Below are positions 25,700 to 36,464 of a stretch of 64,000 nucleotides of DNA, one piece after another. This DNA comes from Cytophagales bacterium. GTDB taxonomy: Bacteria; Bacteroidota; Bacteroidia; Cytophagales; Microscillaceae. The stretch's first letter is position 1; each line of letters begins with the position of its first letter. Location of the stretch: contig RDZE01000016.1 of NCBI GenBank assembly GCA_004293905.1, forward strand, positions 153,904-217,903, given 5' to 3'. The notes below the pieces were generated by a model. It was not told where the DNA came from. It ran no database searches and was given only the letters and a program-made list of their open reading frames with translations. Made by a program: the position numbers and the translations under genes.

Positions 25700-26647
25700 T
25701 TAGCCTTGATATACGCCCATATTTCCAAATTTTTCTATTCTTTGGGCTATTCGCTCATCAATAGATAGTTGGTTGAGAGCTTTTACATTTTCTAAAATAG
25801 CTTCTTTCACCGTTTGGTAGACAGAGGAGGGGTCATTGTGTGCGCCGCCTAAGGGTTCAGGCAAAATACCATCAATGAGCTTGAATTCTAACATATCTTT
25901 AGCTGTTAGTTTAAGGGCTTCAGCCGCTTGTTCTTTATAATCCCAGCTACGCCACAAGATAGACGAACACGATTCGGGTGAAATAACAGAATACCAAGTA
26001 TTTTCGAGCATTAGTACTTTATCACCAATAGCAATACCCAATGCACCACCAGAGGCACCTTCGCCAATGATAATACAAATGACAGGTACTTTGAGCATAA
26101 ACATATCTCTGATATTTCTTGCAATGGCTTCGGCTTGCCCTCTTTCTTCGGCTTCTATGCCCGGAAAAGCACCCGGAGTATCAATAAATGTAACTACTGG
26201 AATATTAAATTTTTCAGCCAACTGCATCAAGCGAAGTGCTTTTCTGTAACCTTCGGGTTGTGCCATACCAAAGTTTCGGAGTTGTCTTTCTTTAGTGTTT
26301 CTTCCTTTTTGCTGCCCGATGAACATAATGCTCTGCCCATCTACCGTACCCAATCCGCCTACCATAGCACGGTCATCGGCTATATTTCTATCGCCATGCA
26401 ATTCTATAAACTGTTCGCATATAGCTTGTAAATAGTCTAAAGTATAGGGACGGTCAGCATGCCTCGACAATTGTACTTTTTGCCATCTTGTTAGATTTTG
26501 GTAGGTTTCTTTTTTCAGTTTTAGGATACTTTCCTCGAGCGATTTAATGGCAGGCTCTACATCTACTTTTTTTTCATCAGCCAGTTTTTTCAACTCTGTG
26601 AGTCTATTTTCTAACTCTGCAATGGGTTTTTCAAAATCTAACAACAT
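25700..26647 (-). CDS. accA: Acetyl-CoA carboxylase carboxyltransferase, alpha subunit
   Basis: A 315-residue subunit of the malonyl-CoA-forming carboxyltransferase. The family features are [10 protein letters not shown], a GGLGTVDG region, [26 protein letters not shown] and the [18 protein letters not shown] stretch. The length is normal. The beta subunit (accD) is not in the window. It is preceded by a -7-like element and followed immediately by a glycosyltransferase gene. Confidence 0.96.
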   Translation of the reverse strand: MLLDFEKPIAELENRLTELKKLADEKKVDVEPAIKSLEESILKLKKETYQNLTRWQKVQLSRHADRPYTLDYLQAICEQFIELHGDRNIADDRAMVGGLGTVDGQSIMFIGQQKGRNTKERQLRNFGMAQPEGYRKALRLMQLAEKFNIPVVTFIDTPGAFPGIEAEERGQAEAIARNIRDMFMLKVPVICIIIGEGASGGALGIAIGDKVLMLENTWYSVISPESCSSILWRSWDYKEQAAEALKLTAKDMLEFKLIDGILPEPLGGAHNDPSSVYQTVKEAILENVKALNQLSIDERIAQRIEKFGNMGVYQG

Positions 26648-26687
26648 ATAAATAAATGGTATCGGTGTGTATCTTTTTTTGAGGCAT

Positions 26688-26695
26688 CAAAGATA
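26688..26695 (-). promoter_or_regulatory. -7 element ahead of accA
   Basis: On the minus strand TATCTTTG is a perfect TAnnTTTG about 40 bases ahead of the accA ATG. No TTG is seen at the expected distance. Confidence 0.35.
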
Positions 26696-26724
26696 CATTA
26701 GTTCATAGAAATAACCATAATTTT

Positions 26725-26910
26725 TTATGATTTTTCTCTTTCTTGTTGTTGTAGGGCTTCTATCTGTTGCATAATTTGAGCAGCTTGTGCAGTTTTTTCA
26801 TCAGCCATGCGTCTGTTGCTGTGCGAAAGTTGATAGGCTTCTTGTAGTAGCTTTTCATATTGCTTTTGTAATTTTTCTACTTCGCTCTTTTTCTTAAAAA
26901 AACTAAACAT
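26725..26910 (-). CDS. Small coiled-coil protein, Lacal_2735 family
   Basis: A 61-residue, highly charged protein with no signal peptide. The N-terminus MFSFFKKKSEVEKLQKQYEKL and the later SNRRMADEKTAQA resemble the Lacal_2735 (DUF6435) family. Nearly the whole chain is predicted coiled coil. Its function is unknown. It precedes accA on the same strand. Confidence 0.75.
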   Translation of the reverse strand: MFSFFKKKSEVEKLQKQYEKLLQEAYQLSHSNRRMADEKTAQAAQIMQQIEALQQQEREKS

Positions 26911-27082
26911 AAAATTATAGTATGATTATTGTGAAAAAACATTTTACTTTGCAACATAAACTAAATACTTTTAAAGATTGTTCAAAGTGGGCTTATGCCA
27001 CAAAAAAGCAATATTTTTAAAACAATTTGGTTGTACAGATACTTATAAATTTTTTATTCATCATTTTTTTTTAGCAAAACTT

Positions 27083-28567
27083 ATGTCAACGACCACAATA
27101 ACAAGCGAAAAAACTACTGCTAACACCCAATCCACTCCTGTTCCCATTACAGTAGCCTACGGAGATGGTATCGGACCCGAAATTATGCAAGCTACTCTTG
27201 ATATCATCAAGGCAGCAGGTGCGAATGTAGCCATAGAAATAATAGAAATAGGCGAAAAAGTATATTTAAGTGGTAATAGTGCTGGAATAGCCCCCGAAGC
27301 ATGGGAATCATTGCGTCGTACCAAAGTATTTTTGAAAGCCCCTATCACTACTCCACAAGGCGGCGGCTTTAAGAGTTTGAATGTAACTACACGTAAAATG
27401 TTAGGGTTATATGCCAATGTACGCCCTTGTGTATCTTACCATCCTTTTGTAGCGACCAAACACCCTGTGATGGATGTAATAATCGTTCGTGAAAACGAGG
27501 AAGATTTATATGCAGGTATAGAACACCAACAAACCCCAGAGGTAGTACAATGTTTGAAACTCATTACACGCCCCGGTACAGAAAAAATCGTTCGTTATGC
27601 TTTTGAGTATGCACGACAATATGGGCGTAAAAAAGTAACTTGTTTCAGCAAAGATAATATTATGAAACAAACTGACGGTTTATTCCATAAAGTATTTGAT
27701 GAAATAGGAGAAGAGTACCCCGATTTAGAAAAAGAACATTGGATTGTAGATATAGGCGCGGCAAAATTAGCCGATACCCCCGAAAATTTTGATGTAATTG
27801 TAATGCCTAATTTGTACGGAGATATTCTTTCAGATGTAGCCGCACAAATAACAGGTTCGGTAGGCTTAGCAGGCTCTGCCAACATAGGTGAAGAAGTAGC
27901 CATGTTTGAAGCTATTCACGGTTCTGCACCTCGTAGAGCAGGGCAAAATTTGGCGAACCCATCAGGCTTACTTTTAGGAGCAGTACAAATGCTTGTGCAT
28001 ATTGGACAAGGCGACATAGCCGAAAGAGTACACAATGCATGGTTGAAAACCTTAGAAGATGGTATTCATACTTATGATATTTTCCAAGAAGGAGTAAGTA
28101 AAGAAAAAGTAGGTACTAAAGAATTTGCACAAGCTGTGATTGCACGTGTAGGACAAAAACCTTCACAACTGAAAGCAGTGAGCTATGCTAATGCACAAAA
28201 AACAATACAAGTGAAATTGAAACCCGCTGTTCCCGTAAAAATGGAAACCGTTGGGGTAGATGTATTCTTATATTGTGAAGACCGTGATGCGCAAAAGTTA
28301 GGTGAAAAATTAGAAACAATTAAGAGTGAAGACTTCAAATTGTATATGGTCACCAATAGAGGTGTAAAAGTATATCCTAATGGTCTTCCTGAAACTTTCT
28401 GCACCGACCATTGGCGTGTACGCTTCAAAGCCGAAAAACACGTGAATTATACTCAAATTATCAAACTTTTACAACAAGTAACTGAAGGCGGATTTGAAAT
28501 TATCAAAACTGAAAATCTTTGCCGTTTTGATGGTGTTGATGTATTTTCAGCAGGACAAGGTGCCTAA
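27083..28567 (+). CDS. icd: NADP-dependent isocitrate dehydrogenase, Thermus-like long form
   Basis: A 494-residue TCA-cycle enzyme. AYGDGIGPEIM opens the fold, NVTTRKMLGLYANVRP binds isocitrate, and NLYGDILSDVAAQITG and HGSAPRRAGQNLANP hold metal and coenzyme residues. The extra C-terminal domain of about 150 residues (DVFLYCEDRDAQKLGEKL onward) is the kind seen in the Thermus thermophilus enzyme. I start at the ATG at 27083, which gives family-like sequence; upstream residues from 26978 are low-complexity. It is followed by tadA after nine bases. Confidence 0.9.
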   Translation: MSTTTITSEKTTANTQSTPVPITVAYGDGIGPEIMQATLDIIKAAGANVAIEIIEIGEKVYLSGNSAGIAPEAWESLRRTKVFLKAPITTPQGGGFKSLNVTTRKMLGLYANVRPCVSYHPFVATKHPVMDVIIVRENEEDLYAGIEHQQTPEVVQCLKLITRPGTEKIVRYAFEYARQYGRKKVTCFSKDNIMKQTDGLFHKVFDEIGEEYPDLEKEHWIVDIGAAKLADTPENFDVIVMPNLYGDILSDVAAQITGSVGLAGSANIGEEVAMFEAIHGSAPRRAGQNLANPSGLLLGAVQMLVHIGQGDIAERVHNAWLKTLEDGIHTYDIFQEGVSKEKVGTKEFAQAVIARVGQKPSQLKAVSYANAQKTIQVKLKPAVPVKMETVGVDVFLYCEDRDAQKLGEKLETIKSEDFKLYMVTNRGVKVYPNGLPETFCTDHWRVRFKAEKHVNYTQIIKLLQQVTEGGFEIIKTENLCRFDGVDVFSAGQGA

Positions 28568-28576
28568 TTTAGTACC

Positions 28577-29014
28577 ATGATTACACACGAAGATTATATG
28601 CAACAAGCCTACAAACAAGCTTTGATGGCTTATGAAATCAATGAAATTCCTGTAGGGGCGGTAGTCGTTGCCCCTACAGGAATCATTGCACAAGCACATA
28701 ATCAGACGGAGTTATTACAAGATGTAACTGCACATGCAGAAATGTTAGCACTTACCGCCGCCGCCAATCATTTGGGCGCAAAATTCTTAGAGCAATGTAC
28801 GCTTTATGTTACCTTAGAACCTTGCCTAATGTGTGCCGGAGCATTGTATTGGGCAAGGCTCAAAAGAGTAGTTTTTGCGGCTTCCGATGCAAAACGCGGC
28901 TTTGAAAGACTCTCTACCCAAGTCTTGCACCCTCATACAGAAATCATACGCGGTATTTTAGAAACACCATGCCAAGACTTATTACAACAGTTTTTCCGTA
29001 AAATCAGACAATAA
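28577..29014 (+). CDS. tadA: tRNA-specific adenosine deaminase
   Basis: A 145-residue zinc deaminase that converts the wobble A34 of tRNA-Arg(ACG) to inosine. The zinc-binding HAE is at residues 53-55 and PCLMC, with ligands Cys83 and Cys86, follows. Length is typical. Guanine deaminases share the fold, but the size and motifs favour TadA. It is in the icd transcript or has a very close start. Confidence 0.9.
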   Translation: MITHEDYMQQAYKQALMAYEINEIPVGAVVVAPTGIIAQAHNQTELLQDVTAHAEMLALTAAANHLGAKFLEQCTLYVTLEPCLMCAGALYWARLKRVVFAASDAKRGFERLSTQVLHPHTEIIRGILETPCQDLLQQFFRKIRQ

Positions 29015-29044
29015 TTTTCATTATTTAAAAACCATTTTATCATT

Positions 29045-29653
29045 ATGCCATTTGAATTAGCACCCTTACCTTACGCGGCAGATGCTTTAGAGCCCTATTT
29101 TGACAAGGCTACCATGGAAATTCATCATGGAAAACATCATGCGGCTTATACTACTAACCTAAACAATGCCATCGCTGGAACAGAGTTAGAGGGCAAAACC
29201 ATAGAAGATATTCTTAAAGTAGTAGATAAATTTACTCCTGCTGTACGCAACAACGGAGGCGGATTTTATAATCACAATCTGTTTTGGAGTATCTTACGAC
29301 CTGCGAAGGAAAACAATGCTCCTTCTGGTGAGTTAGCAAATGACATCAACGCTACTTTTGGCTCTTTTGATGCCTTCAAAGAAGAATTTGGAAAAGCAGC
29401 TATGGGGCGTTTTGGCTCTGGCTGGGCTTGGCTATGTGTAAACAAAGGCAAGTTAGAGATATGCACTACTGCAAACCAAGATAACCCATTGATGCCCGGT
29501 GTTGGTTGTGAAGGGCAGCCTATTTTAGGTATTGATGTTTGGGAACATGCTTATTACCTAAAATATCAAAACAGACGTGTCGAATACATTGCAGCTTTTT
29601 GGAATATTTTAAATTGGGAGCAAATTGCTAAAAATTATAGCGTTGTTAAATAA
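29045..29653 (+). CDS. Superoxide dismutase, Mn/Fe family
   Basis: A 202-residue cytosolic enzyme. Metal ligands are His27 (MEIHHGKHH), His77 (FYNHNLFW), Asp164 and His168 (DVWEHAYY). The GGG before Phe74 and NQDNPLM resemble the Mn type, but cambialistic use is possible. No signal peptide is present. It lies downstream of tadA with a 30-base gap and is followed by a strong hairpin. Confidence 0.95.
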   Translation: MPFELAPLPYAADALEPYFDKATMEIHHGKHHAAYTTNLNNAIAGTELEGKTIEDILKVVDKFTPAVRNNGGGFYNHNLFWSILRPAKENNAPSGELANDINATFGSFDAFKEEFGKAAMGRFGSGWAWLCVNKGKLEICTTANQDNPLMPGVGCEGQPILGIDVWEHAYYLKYQNRRVEYIAAFWNILNWEQIAKNYSVVK

Positions 29654-29709
29654 CCTCTCAATTTTTTTCAAAAAACTGTCTTTGAGTTAAAAATAAATTA
29701 AAAATCTAC

Positions 29710-29743
29710 AAACATTCTGCTTTTTTGAGTAGAATGTTTTTTT
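29710..29743. terminator. Bidirectional terminator between sod and the CxxC protein gene
   Basis: AAACATTCTGCT and AGTAGAATGTTT pair in a 12-bp stem with one G-U pair and a six-base loop, with a T run. The left arm motif recurs as an imperfect direct repeat at 29749-29760. Confidence 0.7.
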
Positions 29744-29759
29744 ATTGAAAACATTCTGC

Positions 29760-30278
29760 TTATCTATTAGCACCTTCACACGAAGGACAAGTACGAGCAG
29801 GAATATTAGATAAATGTTTATTTGTCATTCCTTGTTTTTTAGCTATCGCAAAATCAGATTGTAATTGAGTATATTCCTCCTCACTTAGTTTTTGTCTATA
29901 TCTTTCTTCATCTACATACCTATGAACCAATGTTTGCAAATTATAACATTTTTCTGCGCCATTGCTATTTTTCCATGTTTGGGTTTTCTGCTTGTGTTGG
30001 TCAGTAATAATTGCTTTTTTTTGCTTCTGATGTGCTACGTATTTCTCCATACCTAACTGTACATTAGTACATATTCGACATTTAGGCACAAAAAAACTAT
30101 CGGGGTTTTGTAGCATTTTTTCTATGATAGCCACAGGAAAATCTTCTGTAACCAAACCATTAAAGATGGCTTGCTCTAAAAAAACGTTCATATCTATTTT
30201 TTTTGTTTGTGCATGGCTATTTGAATACATACAAAAGAAAAGAAGAAAAAAAGAGAAAAAGTAATGAGTAAGACGCAT
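29760..30278 (-). CDS. Exported protein with two CxxC motifs, unknown function
   Basis: A 172-residue protein I do not recognise. A signal peptide ends NSHA-Q at about residue 23. The mature chain holds CRIC (67-70) and CPSC (164-167) with a lone Cys at 111, a helical, Lys/Gln-rich middle and a C-terminal tail. Paired CxxC motifs suggest a metal or disulfide site, such as a zinc-ribbon-like structure, but nothing establishes it. An in-frame TTG at 30341 lies in the groL terminator, so I prefer the ATG at 30278. It lies 117 bases beyond groL, on the same strand. Confidence 0.55.
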   Translation of the reverse strand: MRLTHYFFSFFLLFFCMYSNSHAQTKKIDMNVFLEQAIFNGLVTEDFPVAIIEKMLQNPDSFFVPKCRICTNVQLGMEKYVAHQKQKKAIITDQHKQKTQTWKNSNGAEKCYNLQTLVHRYVDEERYRQKLSEEEYTQLQSDFAIAKKQGMTNKHLSNIPARTCPSCEGANR

Positions 30279-30331
30279 AAAAGTGATGAGATATTGAGAA
30301 ATTAAGAAAATAGGGTTGTATAAGAAACGAA

Positions 30332-30370
30332 AAAAAGCCAAATCTTATATAAAATAAGACTTGGCTTTTT
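30332..30370 (-). terminator. groL terminator
   Basis: A 17-bp stem with one G-U pair (minus strand), AAAAAGCCAAGTCTTAT against ATAAGATTTGGCTTTTT, with a five-base loop and T run. It lies 25 bases past the groL stop. Confidence 0.85.
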
Positions 30371-30394
30371 ATTTTGGTTGATTTGGGGTGATGA

Positions 30395-32041
<1,647 letters not shown>

Positions 32042-32112
32042 TTATTTGGTTTTTAATGGTTAATGTTTTTAGATAATGAAAAAAAATTGTAAATATCAAT
32101 ATAATGTAAAGA

Positions 32113-32403
32113 TTATAATACAGCGAAAATATCAGATTCGCGCATGATGAGGTAGTCTTTTCCCTCTATTTGGATTTCAGTGCCTGCGTATTTACCATAC
32201 AACACTGTATCTCCAACTTTTACTTGTGGTTTTACTAATGCGCCGTTGTCAGCGGTTTTGCCTTCGCCTACAGCTACAATTTGCCCACGTTGCGGTTTTT
32301 CTTTAGCTGTATCAGGGATAATGATGCCGGAAGCTGTTTTTTCTTCTGCGGCAGCAGGTTCAATCACTACTCTGTCTGCCAATGGTTTGATATTCAATGC
32401 CAT
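32113..32403 (-). CDS. groS: Co-chaperonin GroES
   Basis: A 96-residue co-chaperonin capping the GroEL cage. The mobile loop with [11 protein letters not shown], the roof hairpin and the end [13 protein letters not shown] are standard. It is the first gene of groS-groL. No TAnnTTTG-type promoter or CIRCE is obvious upstream; instead there are nested inverted repeats at 32482-32563. Confidence 0.97.
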   Translation of the reverse strand: MALNIKPLADRVVIEPAAAEEKTASGIIIPDTAKEKPQRGQIVAVGEGKTADNGALVKPQVKVGDTVLYGKYAGTEIQIEGKDYLIMRESDIFAVL

Positions 32404-32481
32404 ATTCTTACTTATTGATTTTTGTTTGAGTGTTACTTAATTTAAAATAATTTACTTGTTTATATTTAATTACATTTCTTA

Positions 32482-32563
32482 TGCCAAGCCTATTTTGGCA
32501 GTTTTTATCTGCCATTTTTTCCGATTTGGTTTATTTTTTTGTCATATCTACTGCCATTTTTTC
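32482..32563. promoter_or_regulatory. Nested inverted repeats upstream of groS
   Basis: TGCCAA-N7-TTGGCA (32482-32500) overlaps TGGCAG-N7-CTGCCA (32496-32514). A 13-base direct repeat CTGCCATTTTTTC starts at 32509 and again at 32551. The arms are operator-sized. The sequence may be a heat-shock regulator site or alternative RNA structures, or partly a terminator for something upstream. It is not a CIRCE. Confidence 0.45.
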
Positions 32564-32574
32564 TTTTTCAAATG

Positions 32575-32602
32575 AAAAAGGGGAATTAGCGTTCCCCTTT
32601 TT
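32575..32602. terminator. gdhA terminator
   Basis: AAAAAGGGGAA and TTCCCCTTTTT form a perfect 11-bp stem with a six-base loop, flanked by A and T runs on both strands. It lies 25 bases past the gdhA stop. Confidence 0.85.
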
Positions 32603-32626
32603 ATGAGTAGATGTGTTGTTTTGGTT

Positions 32627-33901
32627 TTAGTATCCGCCTCTGTATTGGTAGGTTTTGGCTACTTTGTCTATGGCTACTATGTAGGCAGCAATGCGCATAG
32701 ATACGTTGTATTGTTTCATGGTTTCGTATACCTTATCGAAGGCTTCTTTCATGATACGGTCGCTGCGGCGGTTTACGCGTTCTTGTGTCCATTTGTATCC
32801 TAAGCGGTTTTGTACCCATTCGAAATAAGAAACAGTTACGCCCCCCGCATTGGCTAAAATATCGGGTACGGCTAAGATACCTTTTTCATTGATGATGGGG
32901 TCTGCTTTGGCAGAGGTAGGTCCGTTAGCACCTTCTACGATGAGTTTACATTGCATTTTGTGTGCTATTTCTTCGTCTATCACATCTTCTTTGGCAGCAG
33001 GGACTAATACATCTGCTTTGAGGGTGAGGAGTTCTTCATTAGAGATTTTTTCCGCGCCTTTGTAACCTTCAAGCGTACCGCTATTTTTGGCTATGTATTG
33101 CATGGCTTCGTCTATATCAATGCCTTTATCGTTGTGATAACCGCCTGAAATATCGCTGATAGCTATGATTTTTACACCTCTTTCGTGGAGTAGTTTGGCA
33201 GCAAAGGAGCCTACATTTCCGAAGCCTTGCACTGCACAAGTTGATTTATAGGGGTTTATTTTTAGCCTTTCCATGCCTGCCAATGCACAAACCATTACAC
33301 CACGTCCTGTGGCTTCGAGGCGTCCGAGCGAGCCACCTAACACTACGGGTTTGCCCGTAACTACGGCGTGTATCGTCATACCGTGTGCTTTGGAGTATTC
33401 GTCCATAAGCCAAGCCATTTCGCGTTGTCCTGTTCCCATATCGGGGGCGGGTATATCTCTATCAGGTCCGAATACACTGAGCATGGCATTAGTATAGGCG
33501 CGCATCAATCGTTCTAATTCTCCTTCTGACATTTCTCTGGGGTTACAAGCAACGCCGCCTTTAGCACCTCCATAGGGAATGTCTACTACGGCGCATTTCC
33601 AAGTCATCCAAGCGGCAAGGGCTTTTACTTCGTCTATGTTTACATCTGGTGCAAAGCGAATACCTCCTTTGGCGGGTCCTAATATATTGGAGTGAATGAC
33701 TCTATAACCTTCAAATACTTTTATTTTGCCATTGTCAAGGGTAACGGGCAATCCAACTACTACTTGTTTGGCGGGTATTTTCAAAATGTTGTACATTTCT
33801 TCGGTAATCCCTAATAGTCTTGTTGCTTCATCGAACCTCGACATCATGGAGTCGAGAGGATTCTCTTTGTCTTTGATTGGTGCAGGCTCTATATATCCCA
33901 T
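32627..33901 (-). CDS. gdhA: Glutamate dehydrogenase (Glu/Leu/Phe/Val dehydrogenase family)
   Basis: A 424-residue enzyme interconverting glutamate and 2-oxoglutarate with ammonia. The N-terminal domain has GPAKGGIRF and the catalytic Lys region GGAKGGV (111-117). The coenzyme domain has AVQGFGNVGSFAA, and the PAAKEDVI and EGANGPT loops are conserved. Length is typical of hexameric GDH of about 420 residues. Leucine dehydrogenase-like enzymes are shorter. A -7-like TAATTTTG lies at 33959-33952 on the minus strand. The gene is monocistronic between terminators. Confidence 0.93.
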   Translation of the reverse strand: MGYIEPAPIKDKENPLDSMMSRFDEATRLLGITEEMYNILKIPAKQVVVGLPVTLDNGKIKVFEGYRVIHSNILGPAKGGIRFAPDVNIDEVKALAAWMTWKCAVVDIPYGGAKGGVACNPREMSEGELERLMRAYTNAMLSVFGPDRDIPAPDMGTGQREMAWLMDEYSKAHGMTIHAVVTGKPVVLGGSLGRLEATGRGVMVCALAGMERLKINPYKSTCAVQGFGNVGSFAAKLLHERGVKIIAISDISGGYHNDKGIDIDEAMQYIAKNSGTLEGYKGAEKISNEELLTLKADVLVPAAKEDVIDEEIAHKMQCKLIVEGANGPTSAKADPIINEKGILAVPDILANAGGVTVSYFEWVQNRLGYKWTQERVNRRSDRIMKEAFDKVYETMKQYNVSMRIAAYIVAIDKVAKTYQYRGGY

Positions 33902-34021
33902 ATCTATCGATTATTTATAATTTGTTGTTTTTACTTTTGTATATAAAAGTGCAAAATTACGAAAAACAATGGGTAAATCTTCATAAAAGATAAGAAATTA
34001 TAAAAAAATTTCAAGTATGTA

Positions 34022-34867
34022 TTATTTAATGAAAAATTGGGCTGTTTTCTCTACTATTTTTTGTGCATCGTCGGGTAGTATTGGGTCGTTGTAGGGTTCA
34101 TAGCCACCAAAGGTATGGTTGGCGTGGTCGAGCAGAAAGAGTTCGGCGTTGGGTTGCCATTCTTTAAGTTGGTGCGCAAATTTTACAGGGATAGAGGTAT
34201 CGCCATTTCCGTGTATAATGAGTATGGAGCATTGTAGTTTTTTAAATCCTTTTTCTACATTGAGTCTTTCTGCATTGATGAGTACATCTTCGTAGTAGGC
34301 TTTGTAGAGAGGGAGTTGTTGTTTTGTACGGCTATTGGGTACATATACTACGCCTTCTTGGGTTACGGTTTCTATGTTTTCTTTAGTCCAAAAGTGCATA
34401 GTAGAGATGATAGATGCCCAAGTTGCAATTTTTTTTACTCTTAGGTCTTCGGCTGCTTTTAGTATGGCGATTGCTCCGCCGCGGCTATGCCCTATGAGGT
34501 AGGTTTGTTGTAAATTGATGGCATTTTGGAGAGGGTTTTGGGGGCTATGCAGGTAATCGAGTACAGTACCTACATCGTCTAAATCGGTAGAGAATTTATC
34601 ATTTCCATAGGCATCAAGGTCTATAAATTCGCGTGGGTGTTCGGGGGTAGTACCATTGTGCGATAGGTTGAACTTTACAAAAACGAACCCATTTTGAGCA
34701 AAATATTGAGCTATGAGGTCAAAATGCCCCCAATCTTTGAAAGCATTGAAGCCATGAATAAACACAATGAGGGGTTGCGGTGTTGGGTTAGGTGTATGAT
34801 AAAGGTCTAAAGTAAAAGGGCGATTTTGATGGGAAGAGTTGAGTAAGATATTTTTGATGATTTGCAT
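34022..34867 (-). CDS. Alpha/beta hydrolase, cytosolic
   Basis: A 281-residue single-domain hydrolase. The oxyanion region is FIHGFNAFKDW, the nucleophile Ser128 is in LIGHSRGGA, the acid Asp is in HGNGDTSIP, and the catalytic His is in DHANHTFG near residue 255. There is no signal peptide. It probably acts on small esters or acyl groups, substrate unknown. It has its own transcription unit. Confidence 0.88.
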   Translation of the reverse strand: MQIIKNILLNSSHQNRPFTLDLYHTPNPTPQPLIVFIHGFNAFKDWGHFDLIAQYFAQNGFVFVKFNLSHNGTTPEHPREFIDLDAYGNDKFSTDLDDVGTVLDYLHSPQNPLQNAINLQQTYLIGHSRGGAIAILKAAEDLRVKKIATWASIISTMHFWTKENIETVTQEGVVYVPNSRTKQQLPLYKAYYEDVLINAERLNVEKGFKKLQCSILIIHGNGDTSIPVKFAHQLKEWQPNAELFLLDHANHTFGGYEPYNDPILPDDAQKIVEKTAQFFIK

Positions 34868-34937
34868 ACTATTTTTATGGTTTATAGAGGTAAGATGATG
34901 AAGTATAAAGTTTTTTTTCTAAAAATTAAAGTAAAAT

Positions 34938-34967
34938 TTTGAAATATCCTTTTTTTATATAATTTTG
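34938..34967 (+). promoter_or_regulatory. Promoter of the small peptidoglycan-binding protein gene
   Basis: TTTG (34938-34941), 18 bases, TAATTTTG (34960-34967). A perfect match to the Bacteroidota promoter, about 33 bases ahead of the ATG. Confidence 0.72.
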
Positions 34968-34999
34968 TCTTGAAATAATATTAAAAATACTTTAAAACT

Positions 35000-35224
35000 A
35001 TGATAAGAAAAGGAAGTAAAGGCGATGAAGTTCGCGAGTGGCAAGATTTTCTTGCCAATTCGGAAGGGTATGAAATAGATGTAGATGGCGTATTTGGGCA
35101 AGGGACGCACGAGGCAACAGTTGATTTTCAACAGGTTGTAGGTCTTCCTGCTGATGGTGTTGTAGGTGCAAATACGTACTATGAGGCTGCTGAGCGAGGC
35201 TACGAAGGTGGCTACAGCACTTAG
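35000..35224 (+). CDS. Stand-alone peptidoglycan-binding-domain protein
   Basis: A 74-residue protein made of one PG_binding_1 domain: KGSKGDEVREWQDFL, then DGVFGQGTHEATVDFQQ and GLPADGVVGANTYY, ending in a Gly-Gly-Tyr-Ser-Thr tail. There is no signal peptide and no catalytic domain, which is unusual for this fold; the product would stay in the cytosol unless exported by another route. It has a strong promoter and a strong terminator, so it is likely a monocistronic, abundant protein. The target and role are unknown. Confidence 0.8.
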   Translation: MIRKGSKGDEVREWQDFLANSEGYEIDVDGVFGQGTHEATVDFQQVVGLPADGVVGANTYYEAAERGYEGGYST

Positions 35225-35252
35225 TAAAACGACGAAAGGTTAAAAAAAGACA

Positions 35253-35289
35253 AGAGGCAATTTCTTTTGACGGAAACTGCCTCTTTTTT
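35253..35289. terminator. Bidirectional terminator
   Basis: AGAGGCAATTTC and GAAACTGCCTCT pair with one mismatch around an eight-base loop and run into T, between the small gene and queA, which converge. Confidence 0.75.
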
Positions 35290-35306
35290 ATATGTTTTTA
35301 GTGCTA

Positions 35307-36359
35307 CTATAAAATCAGCATTACATCTCCATAACTAAAGAAACGATATTTCTCTTTGATAGCCGTATGATAAGCCTCCATAATAATTTCGTGCCCACCA
35401 AATGCGCAAGTTGTCATTAGTGGAGTTGATTCGGGGAGGTGAAAACTGGTCAGTAGTGCATTAGGAATTTTGAACTCATAGGGTGCAAAGATGAATTTAT
35501 CAGACCAGCCATTGGCGGGTTTTAAGAAACCGTCAGCCGTTACAGAAGATTCCATAGCTTTCACTACGGAAATACCAGTAGCACAAATGCGTTTTTTCTC
35601 TCTGAGTGCTTCATTAACCGCTTCGGCAGTGGCTTCGGGAACACTATAGTTTTCTGATTCTGCTTTGTGCTTGGTGAGGTCTTCTACCTCGATATTTCTG
35701 AAATTGCCTAAACCAATATGCAATGTAATTTTTTGGATATTTACTCCTTTGATTTCGAGTCTTTTTACGAGCGGTTTTGTGAAGTGTAGAGCAGCAGAGG
35801 GGGCAGCTACTGCGCCTTTGTGTTCGGCGAAGATGGTTTGGTAGCGTTCGCGGTCATCTTCTTCGGCTTTGCGGAGTTGATGAATTTTTTTAGGAAGAGG
35901 TGTTTCGCCTAACCTATCAATAGTTCTATAAAACTCTTGGTCGTCTTTTTGGTGCAAAAAACGGATAGTACGCCCACGTGAGGTGGTATTATCTACTACT
36001 TCGGCAACCAATTGCCCATCACCAAAGAAAAGTTTATTGCCAACTCTTATTTTTCGAGCGGGGTCTACGAGCACGTCCCAAAGGTGTTCTTTGGCATTGA
36101 GTTCTCTAAGAAGGAAAACTTCAATCTGTGCGCCTGTTTTTTCTTTACTGCCATAAAGCCTTGCGGGAAATACTTTAGTATCATTGACCACCATGAGGTC
36201 TCCTTCATCGAAATACTCCACTATGTCTTTGAAGGTGCGATGTTCTATGGTTTTAGTATCTCTTCTGACAACCATCAATCGGGCTTCCTCACGCTCTTTG
36301 GTGGGGTGTGTGGCTAATAAACTGCTTGGTAAATCGAACTTAAACTCGGAAAGTTTCAT
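35307..36359 (-). CDS. queA: S-adenosylmethionine:tRNA ribosyltransferase-isomerase
   Basis: A 350-residue enzyme that adds a cyclopentene-type group from AdoMet to preQ1 in tRNA in queuosine synthesis. The VNDTKVFPARLYG stretch near residue 57, GAVAAPSAALHF near 181 and HIGLGNFRN near 214 are conserved. Length is normal. The upstream start ATG is 106 bases from the divergent permease gene. Confidence 0.95.
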   Translation of the reverse strand: MKLSEFKFDLPSSLLATHPTKEREEARLMVVRRDTKTIEHRTFKDIVEYFDEGDLMVVNDTKVFPARLYGSKEKTGAQIEVFLLRELNAKEHLWDVLVDPARKIRVGNKLFFGDGQLVAEVVDNTTSRGRTIRFLHQKDDQEFYRTIDRLGETPLPKKIHQLRKAEEDDRERYQTIFAEHKGAVAAPSAALHFTKPLVKRLEIKGVNIQKITLHIGLGNFRNIEVEDLTKHKAESENYSVPEATAEAVNEALREKKRICATGISVVKAMESSVTADGFLKPANGWSDKFIFAPYEFKIPNALLTSFHLPESTPLMTTCAFGGHEIIMEAYHTAIKEKYRFFSYGDVMLIL

Positions 36360-36464
36360 ACAATTTTTAGGGTAAAGAAAAAAAATAAGACTGCAAAGAT
36401 AAGTTTTTTGTAGTTTCGAATACTAATATCTTACAATTAAATAGAACAAAATTTTACAAATAGA

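Noticed and set aside
26978..27082. N-terminal extension of icd
   Set aside because: The residues are low complexity and not family-like; the ATG at 27083 gives the normal start.
32404..32626. CIRCE operator ahead of groS
   Set aside because: No TTAGCACTC-N9-GAGTGCTAA or near match is present.
33932..33939. TACTTTTG on the plus strand
   Set aside because: Matches the -7 consensus but no plus-strand gene lies downstream; the region is the gdhA upstream spacer.
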